Both the position numbers and the translations under genes were made by a program. A DNA stretch of 64,000 bases. Source: Rhizobium mongolense USDA 1844. GTDB lineage: Bacteria > Pseudomonadota > Alphaproteobacteria > Rhizobiales > Rhizobiaceae. Position 1 is the stretch's first letter. Each line of letters starts with the position of its first letter. This document shows positions 36,237-45,913 of the stretch, piece by piece. The notes beneath the pieces are model-generated. The model was not told the origin of the DNA. It worked only from the letters and a program-made list of their open reading frames with translations, and made no database searches. The stretch covers positions 62,001 through 126,000 of the forward strand of contig NZ_ATTQ01000007.1 in the NCBI RefSeq assembly GCF_000419765.1. The letters run 5' to 3'.

Positions 36237-37106
36237 TCACCAGTCAGAGGAGAGCTTCGTCAGATATTGACCGTAGGCGCTCTTGCCGAGCCTTTCGGCG
36301 AGCTTGGCGAGGTCATCCTGCGAGATGTATCCCATGCGCCAGGCGACTTCCTCGGGACAGGCGATCTTGAAGCCCTGGCGTTTCTCCAGCGTGCTGACGA
36401 AACCTGCGGCGTCGAGCAGGCTGTCCGGTGTGCCGGTGTCGAGCCAGGCATAGCCTCGGCCCATCAGTTCCACGAAGAGCTGTCCGCGCTCGAGATAGGT
36501 GCGGTTAACGTCGGTGATCTCCAATTCACCGCGCGGTGACGGCTTCAGATTGGCGGCGATATCGACCACCTGCTGGTCGTAGAAATAGAGGCCGGTCACC
36601 GCCCAGTTCGATTTCGGCTCATTGGGCTTTTCCTCGATCGACAGCGCATTCATGTTCGCGTCGAATCCGACGACGCCGTAGCGTTGCGGATCGGTGACGT
36701 GATAGGCGAAGACGGTCGCGCCTTGAAGGCGGCTCGTGCCGGATTTCATGATTTCCGGCAGGCCGTGGCCATAGAAGATGTTGTCGCCGAGGACGAGAGC
36801 CGAGGTGTCGCCATGCACGAAGTCGGCGCCGATGATGAAGGCCTGGGCGAGGCCGTCCGGGCTCGGCTGCACTGCATAGGTCAGCGAAATGCCCCATTGC
36901 GATCCGTCGCCGAGAAGGCGCCTGAAGGCTTCGACGTCATGCGGCGTGGTGATGATCATGAGGTCCCGGATGCCGGCGAGCATCAGCGTCGTCAGCGGAT
37001 AGTAGATCATCGGCTTGTCGTAGACCGGCATCAGCTGTTTCGAGACGGCCTGGGTGATCGGGTGCAAACGAGTTCCGGTACCCCCAGCGAGAATAATCCC
37101 CTTCAT
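36237..37106 (-). CDS. rfbA: Glucose-1-phosphate thymidylyltransferase
   Basis: A 289-residue nucleotidyltransferase making dTDP-glucose from glucose-1-phosphate and d[19 protein letters not shown] opens the nucleotide site. [16 protein letters not shown], the metal-binding VLGDNIFYG, and [20 protein letters not shown] follow in the expected order. It is the last gene of a tight minus-strand run (rfbC, rfbB, rfbD, rfbA) that turns glucose-1-phosphate into dTDP-L-rhamnose. Nine bases separate it from rfbD. Confidence 0.96.
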   Translation of the reverse strand: MKGIILAGGTGTRLHPITQAVSKQLMPVYDKPMIYYPLTTLMLAGIRDLMIITTPHDVEAFRRLLGDGSQWGISLTYAVQPSPDGLAQAFIIGADFVHGDTSALVLGDNIFYGHGLPEIMKSGTSRLQGATVFAYHVTDPQRYGVVGFDANMNALSIEEKPNEPKSNWAVTGLYFYDQQVVDIAANLKPSPRGELEITDVNRTYLERGQLFVELMGRGYAWLDTGTPDSLLDAAGFVSTLEKRQGFKIACPEEVAWRMGYISQDDLAKLAERLGKSAYGQYLTKLSSDW

Positions 37107-37115
37107 CGTATCTCC

Positions 37116-38003
37116 CTAAGAGCCTTTGTTAAAAATGACTTGCATGACAATCCTCATGGATTGCTTCCAGTCCGGTAGTCGGATTGCGTATATGCTGGCG
37201 AGCTTGTCGCCGTTGAGGCGTGAATTGGCGGGACGCTTCGCCGGCGTCGGATAATGCGCTGTCGTGATGCGTTCGACGCGAATGCTCTTGCCGCCGGATT
37301 TGTGAAGTTCGGCGAATATCTCCTCGGCGAAATCCGCCCAGCTCGCTTCGCCGCTGCCGGTCAAGTGAAAGGTGCCGCGGAGCGATGGTGTCGGGTCCGT
37401 GACGAGACGGGATGCGATCGCAAGGATCGCGTCGGCGATGTCGAGCGCAGATGTCGGGCATCCGGTCTGGTCGGCGACGACGCTGAGATGTTCCCGCGTC
37501 TCGGAAAGCCGCAGCATCGTTTTCAGGAAATTGGCGCCGAAGGGCGAATAGACCCAGGCGGTACGCAGGATGACGTGATTGGGGTTTGCGGCCGCCACGG
37601 CCCGTTCACCCGCAAGCTTCGACTGCCCGTAGACGGAGATCGGCCCGGTCATATCCTCTTCGGTATAGGCTGCCGGCTTGTCGCCACTGAAGACATAATC
37701 GGTCGAAATGTGGATGACGGGCACACCGATCCGCGCGGCAGCTTCGGCAACCGCCGCAGCACCTGCCGCGTTGACGGCAAAAGCGAGGTCGGGCTCGCTC
37801 TCGGCCTTGTCGACCGCCGTATAGGCGGCAGCCGAGACGATGACATCGGGATGTAGGACCGAAAAGGCGGCTGCAACGCTGGCGGGATCGGAAAGGTCCA
37901 TTTCCGGACGCCCGACCGCGATGATTTCGACGCCCTTCTCGGCGCCGCGTCTCATCAGCGACTGGACGGCCTGGCCCTGTTTGCCGGTGACGGCAATGCG
38001 CAT
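37116..38003 (-). CDS. rfbD: dTDP-4-dehydrorhamnose reductase
   Basis: A 295-residue SDR enzyme for the last step to dTDP-L-rhamnose. I place the start at ATG 38003 (MRIAVTGKQGQ); the frame stays open further upstream inside rfbB but lacks a sensible N-terminus. GKQGQAVQS replaces the usual NAD loop, as in RmlD. STDYVFSG carries the catalytic Thr, and YGQSKLAGE the YxxxK pair. RTAWVYSPFGANF and QTGCPTSALDIA are RmlD marks. It begins two bases after the rfbB stop. Confidence 0.94.
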   Translation of the reverse strand: MRIAVTGKQGQAVQSLMRRGAEKGVEIIAVGRPEMDLSDPASVAAAFSVLHPDVIVSAAAYTAVDKAESEPDLAFAVNAAGAAAVAEAAARIGVPVIHISTDYVFSGDKPAAYTEEDMTGPISVYGQSKLAGERAVAAANPNHVILRTAWVYSPFGANFLKTMLRLSETREHLSVVADQTGCPTSALDIADAILAIASRLVTDPTPSLRGTFHLTGSGEASWADFAEEIFAELHKSGGKSIRVERITTAHYPTPAKRPANSRLNGDKLASIYAIRLPDWKQSMRIVMQVIFNKGS

Positions 38004-38005
38004 CG

Positions 38006-39061
38006 CTATCGCCCCTTGAAGACGCCGAGGCGTTCGCCGGAATAGACGTTTTCGCGCAGCGGCCGCCACCACCATTCATTTTCGAGATACCAGTGTACGG
38101 TCTTCTCGATGCCCGTTTCGAAGGTCTCCTCAGCCTTCCAGCCGAGTTCGCCTTCGAGCTTGGAGGCATCGATCGCGTAGCGTGCGTCGTGTCCGGGGCG
38201 GTCGGTGACGTTGGTGATCAGCTGCGCATGCGGGCCGTTGTCCTTGTAGACGCCGTCGAGGATGGCGCAGATGCGCTGAACAACATCGATGTTCCGGCGC
38301 TCATTGCGGCCGCCGACATTGTATTTTTCGCCCGGGCGGCCACGGGAGGCGATGGTGTAGAGGGCGCGGGCGTGGTCTTCGACGTAGAGCCAGTCGCGGA
38401 CATTGGCGCCGTTGCCGTAGACCGGTAGCGGCTTGCCTTCCAGCGCATTCAGGATCATCAGCGGAATGAGCTTTTCCGGGAAGTGGTAGGGGCCGTAGTT
38501 GTTGGAGCAGTTGGAGACGACGACCGGCAGGCCGTAGGTGCGGTGCCAGGCGATCGCCAGATGGTCGCTGGCGGCCTTGGAGGCGGAGTAGGGCGAGGAC
38601 GGATCATAGGGCGTCGTCTCCTCGAAAAGACCCTTCTCGCCAAGCGAGCCGTAGACTTCGTCCGTCGAGACATGCAGGAAGCGGAAAGCACTCTTTCCAC
38701 GGGCGTCAAGGTCCTCCCAATAATGCCGCGCGGTATCCAGCAGGCTGAACGTCCCGACGATGTTGGTCTGGATGAAATCGGCAGCTCCCGAGATCGAGCG
38801 GTCGACATGGCTTTCGGCGGCGAGATGCATGACGATGTCGGGGCGGAAGGAGACGAATGCTTCCTGGATCTTGGCGCGGTCGCAGATATCGGCGCGCAGG
38901 AACTGGTAGTTCGGCGCCGATTCGACGGACGCCAGCGATGCCAGGTTGCCGGCATAGGTCAGCTTGTCGACGTTGAGCACCTCGGCGCCGATATCGCCGA
39001 CGAGATGGCGCACCAGTGCCGATCCGATGAAGCCCGCTCCGCCCGTGACCAGTATGCGCAT
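38006..39061 (-). CDS. rfbB: dTDP-glucose 4,6-dehydratase
   Basis: A 351-residue enzyme making dTDP-4-keto-6-deoxyglucose, the branch point for rhamnose and for 4- or 3-amino-6-deoxy sugars. The NAD loop is [22 protein letters not shown] contains the catalytic Thr-Asp-Glu set. [11 protein letters not shown] contains YxxxK, and [20 protein letters not shown] is diagnostic. The product may serve both rfbC/rfbD and the DegT aminotransferase at 41842, which is why the cluster could make more than rhamnose. Confidence 0.96.
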   Translation of the reverse strand: MRILVTGGAGFIGSALVRHLVGDIGAEVLNVDKLTYAGNLASLASVESAPNYQFLRADICDRAKIQEAFVSFRPDIVMHLAAESHVDRSISGAADFIQTNIVGTFSLLDTARHYWEDLDARGKSAFRFLHVSTDEVYGSLGEKGLFEETTPYDPSSPYSASKAASDHLAIAWHRTYGLPVVVSNCSNNYGPYHFPEKLIPLMILNALEGKPLPVYGNGANVRDWLYVEDHARALYTIASRGRPGEKYNVGGRNERRNIDVVQRICAILDGVYKDNGPHAQLITNVTDRPGHDARYAIDASKLEGELGWKAEETFETGIEKTVHWYLENEWWWRPLRENVYSGERLGVFKGR

Positions 39062-39067
39062 CGTCGA

Positions 39068-39646
39068 TCAATCCTTGGGTTGTTTTGCTGAATAAGAAAA
39101 GTGGTTAGGCAAGTCGGCGAGCCGCGGCAGCGTCCTGTCCTTGTCGGACAGCACCATGGCTTTCTCGTCGACCGGCCAGCGGATGCCGATCGCCGGGTCG
39201 TTCCAGGCGATGCCGCGATCATGCTGCGGGTTGTAGGGAGCGGTTACCTTGTAATTGATGACGCTGTTGGGCTCGAGCGTGGCGAATCCATGCGCGAAGC
39301 CGGGCGGCACCCAGAGCTGCGTGCCGTTTTCCGGCGAGAGCTCCTGAGAGAGCCAGTTGCCGAAGCTCGGTGAGCCGGTGCGAATATCGACGACGACATC
39401 CATGATCCGGCCGGCAACGCAGCGCACCAGCTTGCCCTGTGCGAAGGGCGGTATCTGGAAATGCAGTCCCCTGACGGTGCTGGGCTCAGCCGAAAGCGAT
39501 TCGTTGTCCTGGATGAAGGTGACGTCGGCCACATTTTCTCGAAACCAGGCGTCCTTGAACACCTCGGAAAAGTAGCCGCGGTGATCGCCGAAGCGTGGCG
39601 GCGTGATCGCGACGATGCCCTCGATGGCCGTGGTCTCAATACGCAT
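39068..39646 (-). CDS. rfbC: dTDP-4-dehydrorhamnose 3,5-epimerase
   Basis: A 192-residue cupin-fold epimerase. FKDAWFRENV, then RGLHFQIPPFAQGKLVRC contains the catalytic His, and VVDIRTGSPSFGNW with LWVPPGFAHGFATLE are family hallmarks. The catalytic Tyr is in KVTAPYNPQHDRG. It is the first of the four rhamnose genes and lies 21 bases behind the large glycosyltransferase gene, so all five are probably one transcript. Confidence 0.95.
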   Translation of the reverse strand: MRIETTAIEGIVAITPPRFGDHRGYFSEVFKDAWFRENVADVTFIQDNESLSAEPSTVRGLHFQIPPFAQGKLVRCVAGRIMDVVVDIRTGSPSFGNWLSQELSPENGTQLWVPPGFAHGFATLEPNSVINYKVTAPYNPQHDRGIAWNDPAIGIRWPVDEKAMVLSDKDRTLPRLADLPNHFSYSAKQPKD

Positions 39647-39667
39647 GACGCACCTTTCCTGTCGTTT

Positions 39668-41788
39668 TCATCGAGCGTCGGCCTCCATGACGCTCATCAG
39701 CATTTCCGCCTGCGAGCGGGTTTGCATTGCCGCAAAACCCTTTGCGGCAATGGTATCGCGCTCATCGGCATCTGCGATCAGCTTGTGGCAGCGCTCGATC
39801 ATGGTGTCATAGGGCTCGATCGCCAGACCGCCGATGAACGGCTGGAGGTCCGGATCGCGGATGTCGCCTTCGCTCAGCACGCAGACGCAGTTGGCGAGTA
39901 GATAGGAGATGCGCACGATCTCGAAGACGCCGCTCGCATAATGATGGATGTTGATGACGACCTTGGCGCGGGCAATGGCCGCATCGCGTTCCGCACCATA
40001 GATGTTGAAGAGATGTGCGACCTTCAGCCCGCCCTGTTCGAGAGCTTTCAGGATATGGTGGCGGCGCTCGTTCATCGAGCCGTAAAAGAGCACGTCGATA
40101 TCCTTGACGGGGGCGTGCTTTATCTGGCTGAGGCAGCGGCTGTAACCGATTTCGAGCACACCGGCGTGTTCGATTCCCTTGGCGGCGAGGTTTTCCCGGT
40201 TGCGCGGGCTGTAGTCGAGAACCGGCAGCGACTTCAGGATCGAGGTGTAGCGCGAATTGATCCAGATGCTTTCTTCGGAGACCTGCTCGAGATTGATGAC
40301 GACGCTGTCCTTCGGTAGGTGTCCAACAATTTCGGCAGGGAGAAGATTGCCCCCGTAGATGATCGGCGCACGGCCCGCGAAAGCGTTCATGTCGCGGACG
40401 ATCGGTGCCGAGCCACCGAGTTCCTCGAAGGCACCCTGCAGGCCGAGCGCGACCTCGTCGAAGGCGTGGCTATGGTTGTAATTGGCCGGTGTCACGATCC
40501 AGATGCAATGACGGTCCTTGTGCGCCTGCCATCCGCCGGCAAAGGGCCGTATTGCGTTGCGGAGTGGCTCAATCTTCGGTGCGGCAGGCGCCGCCGGCAT
40601 TTCGGCATGTACCTCTTGCTGCTTGGCCGCGGCGGCGCCAGAAGGCTGCGGAGCATCGGCGCGCATCATTTCGCGGCCACCGGTGAAGTGGCCGCGCGGC
40701 ATCCAGGCCGGCGGGTCGTCGGCGCCCCAGATGAGATGCGGCTGCTTGATCAGCGGCTGGCGGCCCTCCTGCCAGGAGGTCAGGAGAGCTTGGTCGCGGC
40801 TTTGCAGAAAGGCTTCCTTGGCGGCGAAGAGGCTATGCAGCATACGGCCGAGGCGGACGCCAAACTTCCACTCGAAATCGGCGACTGTCGGTACGAAGGC
40901 GGTGATCTTCAATCCGGAGGCGGCAGCCTGCTGGACATAAAGCCCGAGCAGACGCTCGATCACGAAGGGACGCATATTCGCATTGGCATCGCGTGAATAG
41001 TTTGCCGCACCTGCATAGGCGGCGCCCGCCGCCGTGCCGAGACGCGCTTCGTTTTCCAGCGATTCGAGAATGCGTTCGCAAAAGGCGAAATACCCGGACC
41101 AGAATTTCCGGTTGCCGCAGAAATAGTTGCAGAACATGAAGGCCCTCTTGTCCTGCGGCAGCGCGATTGGATGACCGAGCTTCTGGATATGCAGGAAGAT
41201 CGGCTCCATGCCGGGATGACCACCGAGCAGAGAATGTTCCCAGACATTGCTGTAGATTGCCGCATGGCCGATCAGCGGATTGTAGAGATAGGCATCCGCA
41301 CCATCCGCCCTGGCCTTTTCCGCCTCGGTAACGAAGGAGGGGAAGCTGGTGACGGACTTCATCTCGAATTTGCTGGAAAGCAGCCCCCAGAACACGTCGT
41401 CGCCAAGGCCGATCGCCTCGTGATGCTGATGCAGGATGCGGAAGAGCTCGTATTCGCGGGTCGAAGCCTGCGTATTGAATGAGATGTCGAGCGGCACTGC
41501 GGCTTTGTCGAGCTGGCCGCGCTGCGAAGGATCGAGATAAGGCTGATAGATAATGACCGATCCGGTGCTGGCAGCTTTTTCCGTGAGAAACGCCAGATCA
41601 GGAAGGCCGGCCGGCAGCGCGGAAATGGGCTGATTGATCGTCAAGGCATCGTCCTTCGCGCATGGCTGCCGTCCGTGATTCACGAAACGGCATTCGGGCT
41701 TGTTTGGGTGCCGACTATTGGACGTGAAGCTTGCGCCACACTGTTCGCGCGGACTTTCGCTGGTCAGCCTGGGAACAGGTTGAAGCAT
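39668..41788 (-). CDS. Large two-domain glycosyltransferase-like protein
   Basis: A 706-residue frame; a better start may be TTG at 41644, which has GAAGGA seven bases upstream and would give 658 residues. The N-terminal 350 residues are unfamiliar, with FMFCNYFCGNRKFWSGYFAFCE. An Ala-rich linker follows near 400-425. The C-terminal 280 residues look like a CgeB/GT4-type transferase: VVINLEQVSEESIWINSRY, LFYGSMNERRHHILKAL, AKVVINIHHYASGVFEIVRI and LAIEPYDTMIERC. It probably transfers a sugar during O-antigen assembly. The donor and acceptor are unknown. Confidence 0.65.
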   Translation of the reverse strand: MLQPVPRLTSESPREQCGASFTSNSRHPNKPECRFVNHGRQPCAKDDALTINQPISALPAGLPDLAFLTEKAASTGSVIIYQPYLDPSQRGQLDKAAVPLDISFNTQASTREYELFRILHQHHEAIGLGDDVFWGLLSSKFEMKSVTSFPSFVTEAEKARADGADAYLYNPLIGHAAIYSNVWEHSLLGGHPGMEPIFLHIQKLGHPIALPQDKRAFMFCNYFCGNRKFWSGYFAFCERILESLENEARLGTAAGAAYAGAANYSRDANANMRPFVIERLLGLYVQQAAASGLKITAFVPTVADFEWKFGVRLGRMLHSLFAAKEAFLQSRDQALLTSWQEGRQPLIKQPHLIWGADDPPAWMPRGHFTGGREMMRADAPQPSGAAAAKQQEVHAEMPAAPAAPKIEPLRNAIRPFAGGWQAHKDRHCIWIVTPANYNHSHAFDEVALGLQGAFEELGGSAPIVRDMNAFAGRAPIIYGGNLLPAEIVGHLPKDSVVINLEQVSEESIWINSRYTSILKSLPVLDYSPRNRENLAAKGIEHAGVLEIGYSRCLSQIKHAPVKDIDVLFYGSMNERRHHILKALEQGGLKVAHLFNIYGAERDAAIARAKVVINIHHYASGVFEIVRISYLLANCVCVLSEGDIRDPDLQPFIGGLAIEPYDTMIERCHKLIADADERDTIAAKGFAAMQTRSQAEMLMSVMEADAR

Positions 41789-41841
41789 GATGTTGGACGA
41801 AGCCCACTTTGCGCGATATGCCCAACCTCTGGACGGCGGTC

Positions 41842-42951
41842 ATGAAAAACGAGAAGATCTTTGTAACGAGGCCCAGTCTGCCGCCGCTCGAGGAATTCAT
41901 TCCATCGCTGGAAGCGATCTGGAACAACCGCATCCTGACCAATGGCGGACCATTTCATCAGCAATTGGAGCAGGAACTCTGCAGCCATCTCGGTGTGAAG
42001 CATGTCAGTCTCTTCTCCAACGCCACCGTTGCGTTGCTGACTGCGCTTCAGGCACTCCGCATCACCGGCGAGGTCATCACCACGCCTTACTCCTTCGTGG
42101 CCACCTCGCATTCGCTTCTCTGGAACGGCGTGAAACCCGTCTTTGTCGATATCGATCCGGTGACGCTCAATCTCGATCCGGCAAAGATCGAGGCGGCGAT
42201 CACGCAACAGACGACGGCGATCATGCCGGTGCATTGCTACGGCCACCCTTGCGACGTCGACGCGATCCAGAAGATCGCCGATCTCTACAATCTCAAGGTC
42301 ATCTATGACGCTGCCCATGCCTTCGGCGTGGAAGACGAGCGGGGAAGCGTTCTCAATCACGGCGACCTTTCCGTCCTGAGCTTCCATGCGACGAAGGTCT
42401 TCAACACATTCGAAGGCGGGGCGATCATCTGCCCGGACGCAAAGACGAAGACCCGGATCGACCAGCTGAAGAACTTCGGTTACGTCGATGAAGTGACCGT
42501 GGTGGCGCCGGGCACGAACGGCAAGATGAGCGAATTCAACGCCGCGCTCGGCCTGCTGCAACTGAAATACATCAAATTCGCGCTCGAACGCCGCGAGGTG
42601 ATCGACCGCGCCTATCGCGAGCGGCTTCGCGGCGTTGCAGGCATCGAATGCCTGGACCGTTCCGGCGAGACCGTCTCCAACTTCTCCTATTTCCCGATCC
42701 TCGTACGCCCTGGCTATCCCATCTCGCGCGACGGACTGTATGAGAGGCTGAAGGAGAACGGCATTCACCCGCGCCGCTACTTCTATCCGCTGATTTCGAG
42801 CTTCTCGATGTATCGCAGTCTGCCGTCTGCGCACCCATCGAACCTGCCGGTCGCAACCGAAGCCGCCCAGCAGGTGCTTTGCCTTCCCATTTATCCCGAC
42901 ATGGAGTTGGAGATCGTCGATAAGGTCTGCGCGCTGATCGAGTCGGCCTAA
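41842..42951 (+). CDS. DegT/DnrJ/EryC1 sugar aminotransferase
   Basis: A 369-residue PLP enzyme when started at ATG 41842; TTG 41809 and ATG 41818 are alternatives in the same frame. It transfers an amino group from glutamate to a keto sugar nucleotide. SNATVALLTALQAL and TTPYSFVATSHSLLWNG bind PLP, YDAAHAFGV holds the ring-stacking and Asp residues, and SFHATKVFNTFEGGAI carries the Schiff-base Lys. The opening RPSLPPLEEF and ILTNGGPFHQQLE resemble dTDP-sugar 3- or 4-aminotransferases. rfbB next door would supply dTDP-4-keto-6-deoxyglucose, so a dTDP-amino-6-deoxyhexose is a fair guess. Confidence 0.85.
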   Translation: MKNEKIFVTRPSLPPLEEFIPSLEAIWNNRILTNGGPFHQQLEQELCSHLGVKHVSLFSNATVALLTALQALRITGEVITTPYSFVATSHSLLWNGVKPVFVDIDPVTLNLDPAKIEAAITQQTTAIMPVHCYGHPCDVDAIQKIADLYNLKVIYDAAHAFGVEDERGSVLNHGDLSVLSFHATKVFNTFEGGAIICPDAKTKTRIDQLKNFGYVDEVTVVAPGTNGKMSEFNAALGLLQLKYIKFALERREVIDRAYRERLRGVAGIECLDRSGETVSNFSYFPILVRPGYPISRDGLYERLKENGIHPRRYFYPLISSFSMYRSLPSAHPSNLPVATEAAQQVLCLPIYPDMELEIVDKVCALIESA

Positions 42952-43122
42952 GAACACGATATTCCGACTGTCGTCTGGCGGCTTCAGATCGAAAGACCTG
43001 CGGCGCGAGATCGCGTGCAATAGCCGGCCAGTGGCCCCATTTTTTCACACGTTAAGAGCAAGCTCGGCCTCAGCGATTGGCGCCGCAGATGAAAATCGCG
43101 TTTCATTGGCGGCTGGTCATAA

Positions 43123-43155
43123 GGAAGCGGCGTGACTATTGATCACGCCGCTTCC
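43123..43155. terminator. Perfect 13-bp inverted repeat between convergent genes
   Basis: GGAAGCGGCGTGA (43123-43135) and TCACGCCGCTTCC (43143-43155) pair perfectly around a 7-base loop. It lies between the convergent aminotransferase and oxidoreductase genes and probably terminates both, although there is no long T-run. Confidence 0.6.
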
Positions 43156-43177
43156 GGTTACTCTCATTGGCGCTTGG

Positions 43178-44392
43178 CTAGAGCGCCAGTTGCGGGGCCC
43201 GGATTTCGACCCGTTCCGCAACCGGGTGGTGTACGCCTTGCGGCTCGATCTCGACCCAGCGGTTTTCAAGCCGCGAGCATTCGATTGCTTCCAGCAGCCG
43301 CAGTCCTTCCTCCGCCTCCTCGAGTCCGAGCACGTAGGGATGGGGCAGGCGTGTGGTACTTGTCTTGCATTGCAGTAGGGCATCGGCAAGGTCGGCATAG
43401 TAATTCGCGAAGGCTTCGATGAAGCCTGACGGATGGCCTGCCTTGAAGCGCTCATAGCGCGTATCATTGGCGATCATGATGTCCGGGCTGGCGCGATCGA
43501 GGATCTGCTTGCGGCCGTTTCGGTCGTAGAAATAGGCGACCTCGGGGACTTCCTGGTGCCATTCGATCGATGCCTTGGAACCGTAAAGTCGCACACGCAG
43601 GCCGTTGCGTTGACCGAGCGCGGTCTTGCCGTACCACATGCTGCAATGCAGGCCGCCGGCGCATCGAACGAGCGCGTGGACATTGTCGAGCACCTGCGGA
43701 AAGTTGCCGAAACTCTGGCTGGTTGCGCAGACTTCTTCCGGCTTCCGCTGCGTCAGGAAATATAGAAGCGAATGCACATGAACACCGAGATCGAGCGAGA
43801 CCGTTGGCACGACACCGTCGTGCAAGCGCCAATCCTGCGGTGTCATCGGCGTCCCGTCGCGGCGGAAACGGAGGAAGGTCTCCTGCGGCATCTCGATATG
43901 GATCTGCTGCAGCTCACCGAAAATGCCGTGCTCGACCATGCTGCGTATTTCGCGAAGCATGGGATATCCTGTGTAGTTGTAGGTAACGGCCAGAAATCCT
44001 CCGTTCGCGCGGGCTCCGCCGATCATACGGGCTTCGGCGCTGGAACCGGCAAGTGCCTTCTCGCAGATCACCGAGATGCCCGCCTCGAGTGCTGCGACAA
44101 CCTGCTTCGTATGCTGCTGCGTCGGCGTGAGCACGACAAGGGCGTCGATATTGCCGGCCTCCTTGGCAAGCAGGGTATCGAAGTCGGCATGGCAATGTTC
44201 CGGCAGGATGCGATACTGCCGCGCCGTCTCCCGATTGATGTCGTCGTGGCGGCTGAAGCAACCGGCGACGAGGTCGAATTTCTGATCAAGCTCGATTGCA
44301 TCGCGATGGGCGCGACCCACGGCAGAATTGACGGCGCCGCCTAGAAAAGCGAGGCGCAGCTTCTCCGGAACTCCCTGTCTTGAGCGGATCAT
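43178..44392 (-). CDS. Gfo/Idh/MocA-family NAD(P)-dependent oxidoreductase
   Basis: A 404-residue sugar dehydrogenase started at ATG 44392, which overlaps the stop of the ATP-grasp gene as ATGA. The Rossmann part opens LRLAFLGGAVNSAVGRAHR, with VVLTPTQQH near 103-111 and the EKALAGSS motif (EKP in most relatives) near 126. The catalytic region SLDLGVHVHSLLYFL has the His pair. Such enzymes oxidise or reduce a ring hydroxyl of a nucleotide sugar or inositol. The tight coupling to a ligase suggests that the two act in sequence on one substrate. Confidence 0.82.
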   Translation of the reverse strand: MIRSRQGVPEKLRLAFLGGAVNSAVGRAHRDAIELDQKFDLVAGCFSRHDDINRETARQYRILPEHCHADFDTLLAKEAGNIDALVVLTPTQQHTKQVVAALEAGISVICEKALAGSSAEARMIGGARANGGFLAVTYNYTGYPMLREIRSMVEHGIFGELQQIHIEMPQETFLRFRRDGTPMTPQDWRLHDGVVPTVSLDLGVHVHSLLYFLTQRKPEEVCATSQSFGNFPQVLDNVHALVRCAGGLHCSMWYGKTALGQRNGLRVRLYGSKASIEWHQEVPEVAYFYDRNGRKQILDRASPDIMIANDTRYERFKAGHPSGFIEAFANYYADLADALLQCKTSTTRLPHPYVLGLEEAEEGLRLLEAIECSRLENRWVEIEPQGVHHPVAERVEIRAPQLAL

Positions 44393-45570
44393 GCGAGATC
44401 TCCTTGCAGCGTTTGAAGCGAAACGAATGTCTTGAAATCCGGCGTCACCTTCAGCATCTCGTCGCGCGTCTCGAAGCGCGCGTAGAGGATGGCGAGCTTG
44501 TCGAACGGCGCCGCATTCATCGGCTTGCCGGTGGTCTTGAGCTGCGCGATGCGGACATCGGATGACGGAATGAAGTGCGAGAAGGAAAACGGCGTCGACG
44601 GCGTATCGGAGGTGATGGTGTGACGCCCAAAGAACAGCGGCGGCTCGAAGCGCGGCGTGACCGAGAATGCCTCGCCGAGCAATAGCGTTATGACGAGATC
44701 GGCATAATCGATGCCGAGAGACTGGTCGACGAGCGAGCCATAAAGATCGCCGGGGCAGCGTCGCATGCATTCGATGATCCAGACATCGTCGCCATTCGAC
44801 AAAAACTGCGTGTGGATCAGGCCGTCCTCCAGTCTTAGCAGCTTGACGACGCGCGCCATGATGGCTCGCGTCTTCGAGCGAACGGTTTCGCAAAGGCGTG
44901 AGGGATGGTTCGATGAATCGACCTGGTACGGATAGACCGTGCAATATTCATCGACGAAGACGTCGAACGCGATCTCCTGATCTTTGATGAAGGCGGAATG
45001 GCTGTGCAGGCTGCCTTCGATGAATTCCTCGATGACGACCTCAGCAGAGCGCGAGTTCCGTCGGGCATCGGCGACGGCGGCGGCAAGTTCCGTTCGGTCG
45101 AAAACCTTCGTGACGCCGCGGCCGCTGAAACTGTCGCTCGGCTTCACCAGCAGCGGATAGCGCAGCGCCCCGGTCTCGATTGGCGCATCGCCCTGCAGGC
45201 GCACCGAGCGCGGGGCGGGGATATCGTTGCGCTCTGTAAAGCGACGGAACGCCTGCTTCGTGTGAATGATGGTTGCAGTTTCCATCGAATCGAAGCGCGG
45301 AAATCCGAGTTTTCCGGCAACGAAAGTGGTCGACATGTAGGCGACATCGTTGCCCGTTGGGACGATGAAGTCGAAATCGCCGTTCTCGACGAGGGAAAGC
45401 AGCGCGTTCGGATCGCTGTAATCCATGAAATGCGATTGATCCGCATGCGCATGGCAGGGTTCATCCGGCCGGTTTCCGCAAACGGAAATATGCAGGCCGC
45501 GCCTTTTCAAAGCGAAGAGAAGAGGAACTGCGCTGAAGTTACTGCCGACGAGCAATGCTCTCTTGGTCAT
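44389..45570 (-). CDS. ATP-grasp carboxylate-amine ligase
   Basis: A 393-residue ligase; starts at 45570, 45582 and 45591 are all possible, and I use the first. KRALLVGSNFSAVP opens the pre-grasp domain. YPLLVKPSDSFSGRGVTKV binds ATP, EVVIEEFIEGSLHS forms the hinge, and WIIECMRRCPGDLYGSLVDQ holds the magnesium-binding acidic and Asn-equivalent region. ATP-grasp enzymes join a carboxylate to an amine through an acyl phosphate. With an aminotransferase and sugar dehydrogenase beside it, it may attach an amino acid or other acid to an amino sugar. That is inference; no exact relative is known to me. Confidence 0.78.
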   Translation of the reverse strand: MTKRALLVGSNFSAVPLLFALKRRGLHISVCGNRPDEPCHAHADQSHFMDYSDPNALLSLVENGDFDFIVPTGNDVAYMSTTFVAGKLGFPRFDSMETATIIHTKQAFRRFTERNDIPAPRSVRLQGDAPIETGALRYPLLVKPSDSFSGRGVTKVFDRTELAAAVADARRNSRSAEVVIEEFIEGSLHSHSAFIKDQEIAFDVFVDEYCTVYPYQVDSSNHPSRLCETVRSKTRAIMARVVKLLRLEDGLIHTQFLSNGDDVWIIECMRRCPGDLYGSLVDQSLGIDYADLVITLLLGEAFSVTPRFEPPLFFGRHTITSDTPSTPFSFSHFIPSSDVRIAQLKTTGKPMNAAPFDKLAILYARFETRDEMLKVTPDFKTFVSLQTLQGDLA

Positions 45571-45913
45571 TCTCAAATCCATTCCACGCATCCCTGGATG
45601 GGTCAGATGCGCTGCACATTGGCCTGTTGGAACGGCACAGCCCGTAACAGGGTGTGCAGTCCCATTTCGTCCGATTTCGATATGCAAAAGACTGAAACGG
45701 ACGCGATAGCGAGAGTCATAGGATGCGGGCGTTACCTGAGGCTTGCCGACTGGAGGGCGGCGTCTGTGTTCAACCCCGTGTCGCTGCCTTGTTTGTGGGA
45801 AGCAGACGGGCCGCCTTGTTAAGCCGAGTCCCATCTCATACGCTTTCAGTCGTGATTCCAACCTCCGCATCGGCCAAGATGCTGACTGCAGCTGCGAAAA
45901 GAGACACCGCGCA
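45571..45913. promoter_or_regulatory. Divergent intergenic region
   Basis: About 340 bases separate the ATP-grasp gene from the FkbM-like methyltransferase gene. Both promoters must lie here. Some open frames cross it but lack ribosome sites and family motifs. I see no repeat or hairpin of note. Confidence 0.4.

Noticed and set aside
34642..36240. A 532-codon minus-strand frame opposite recJ
   Set aside because: RecJ motifs on the plus strand are complete; no motif is seen in this frame.
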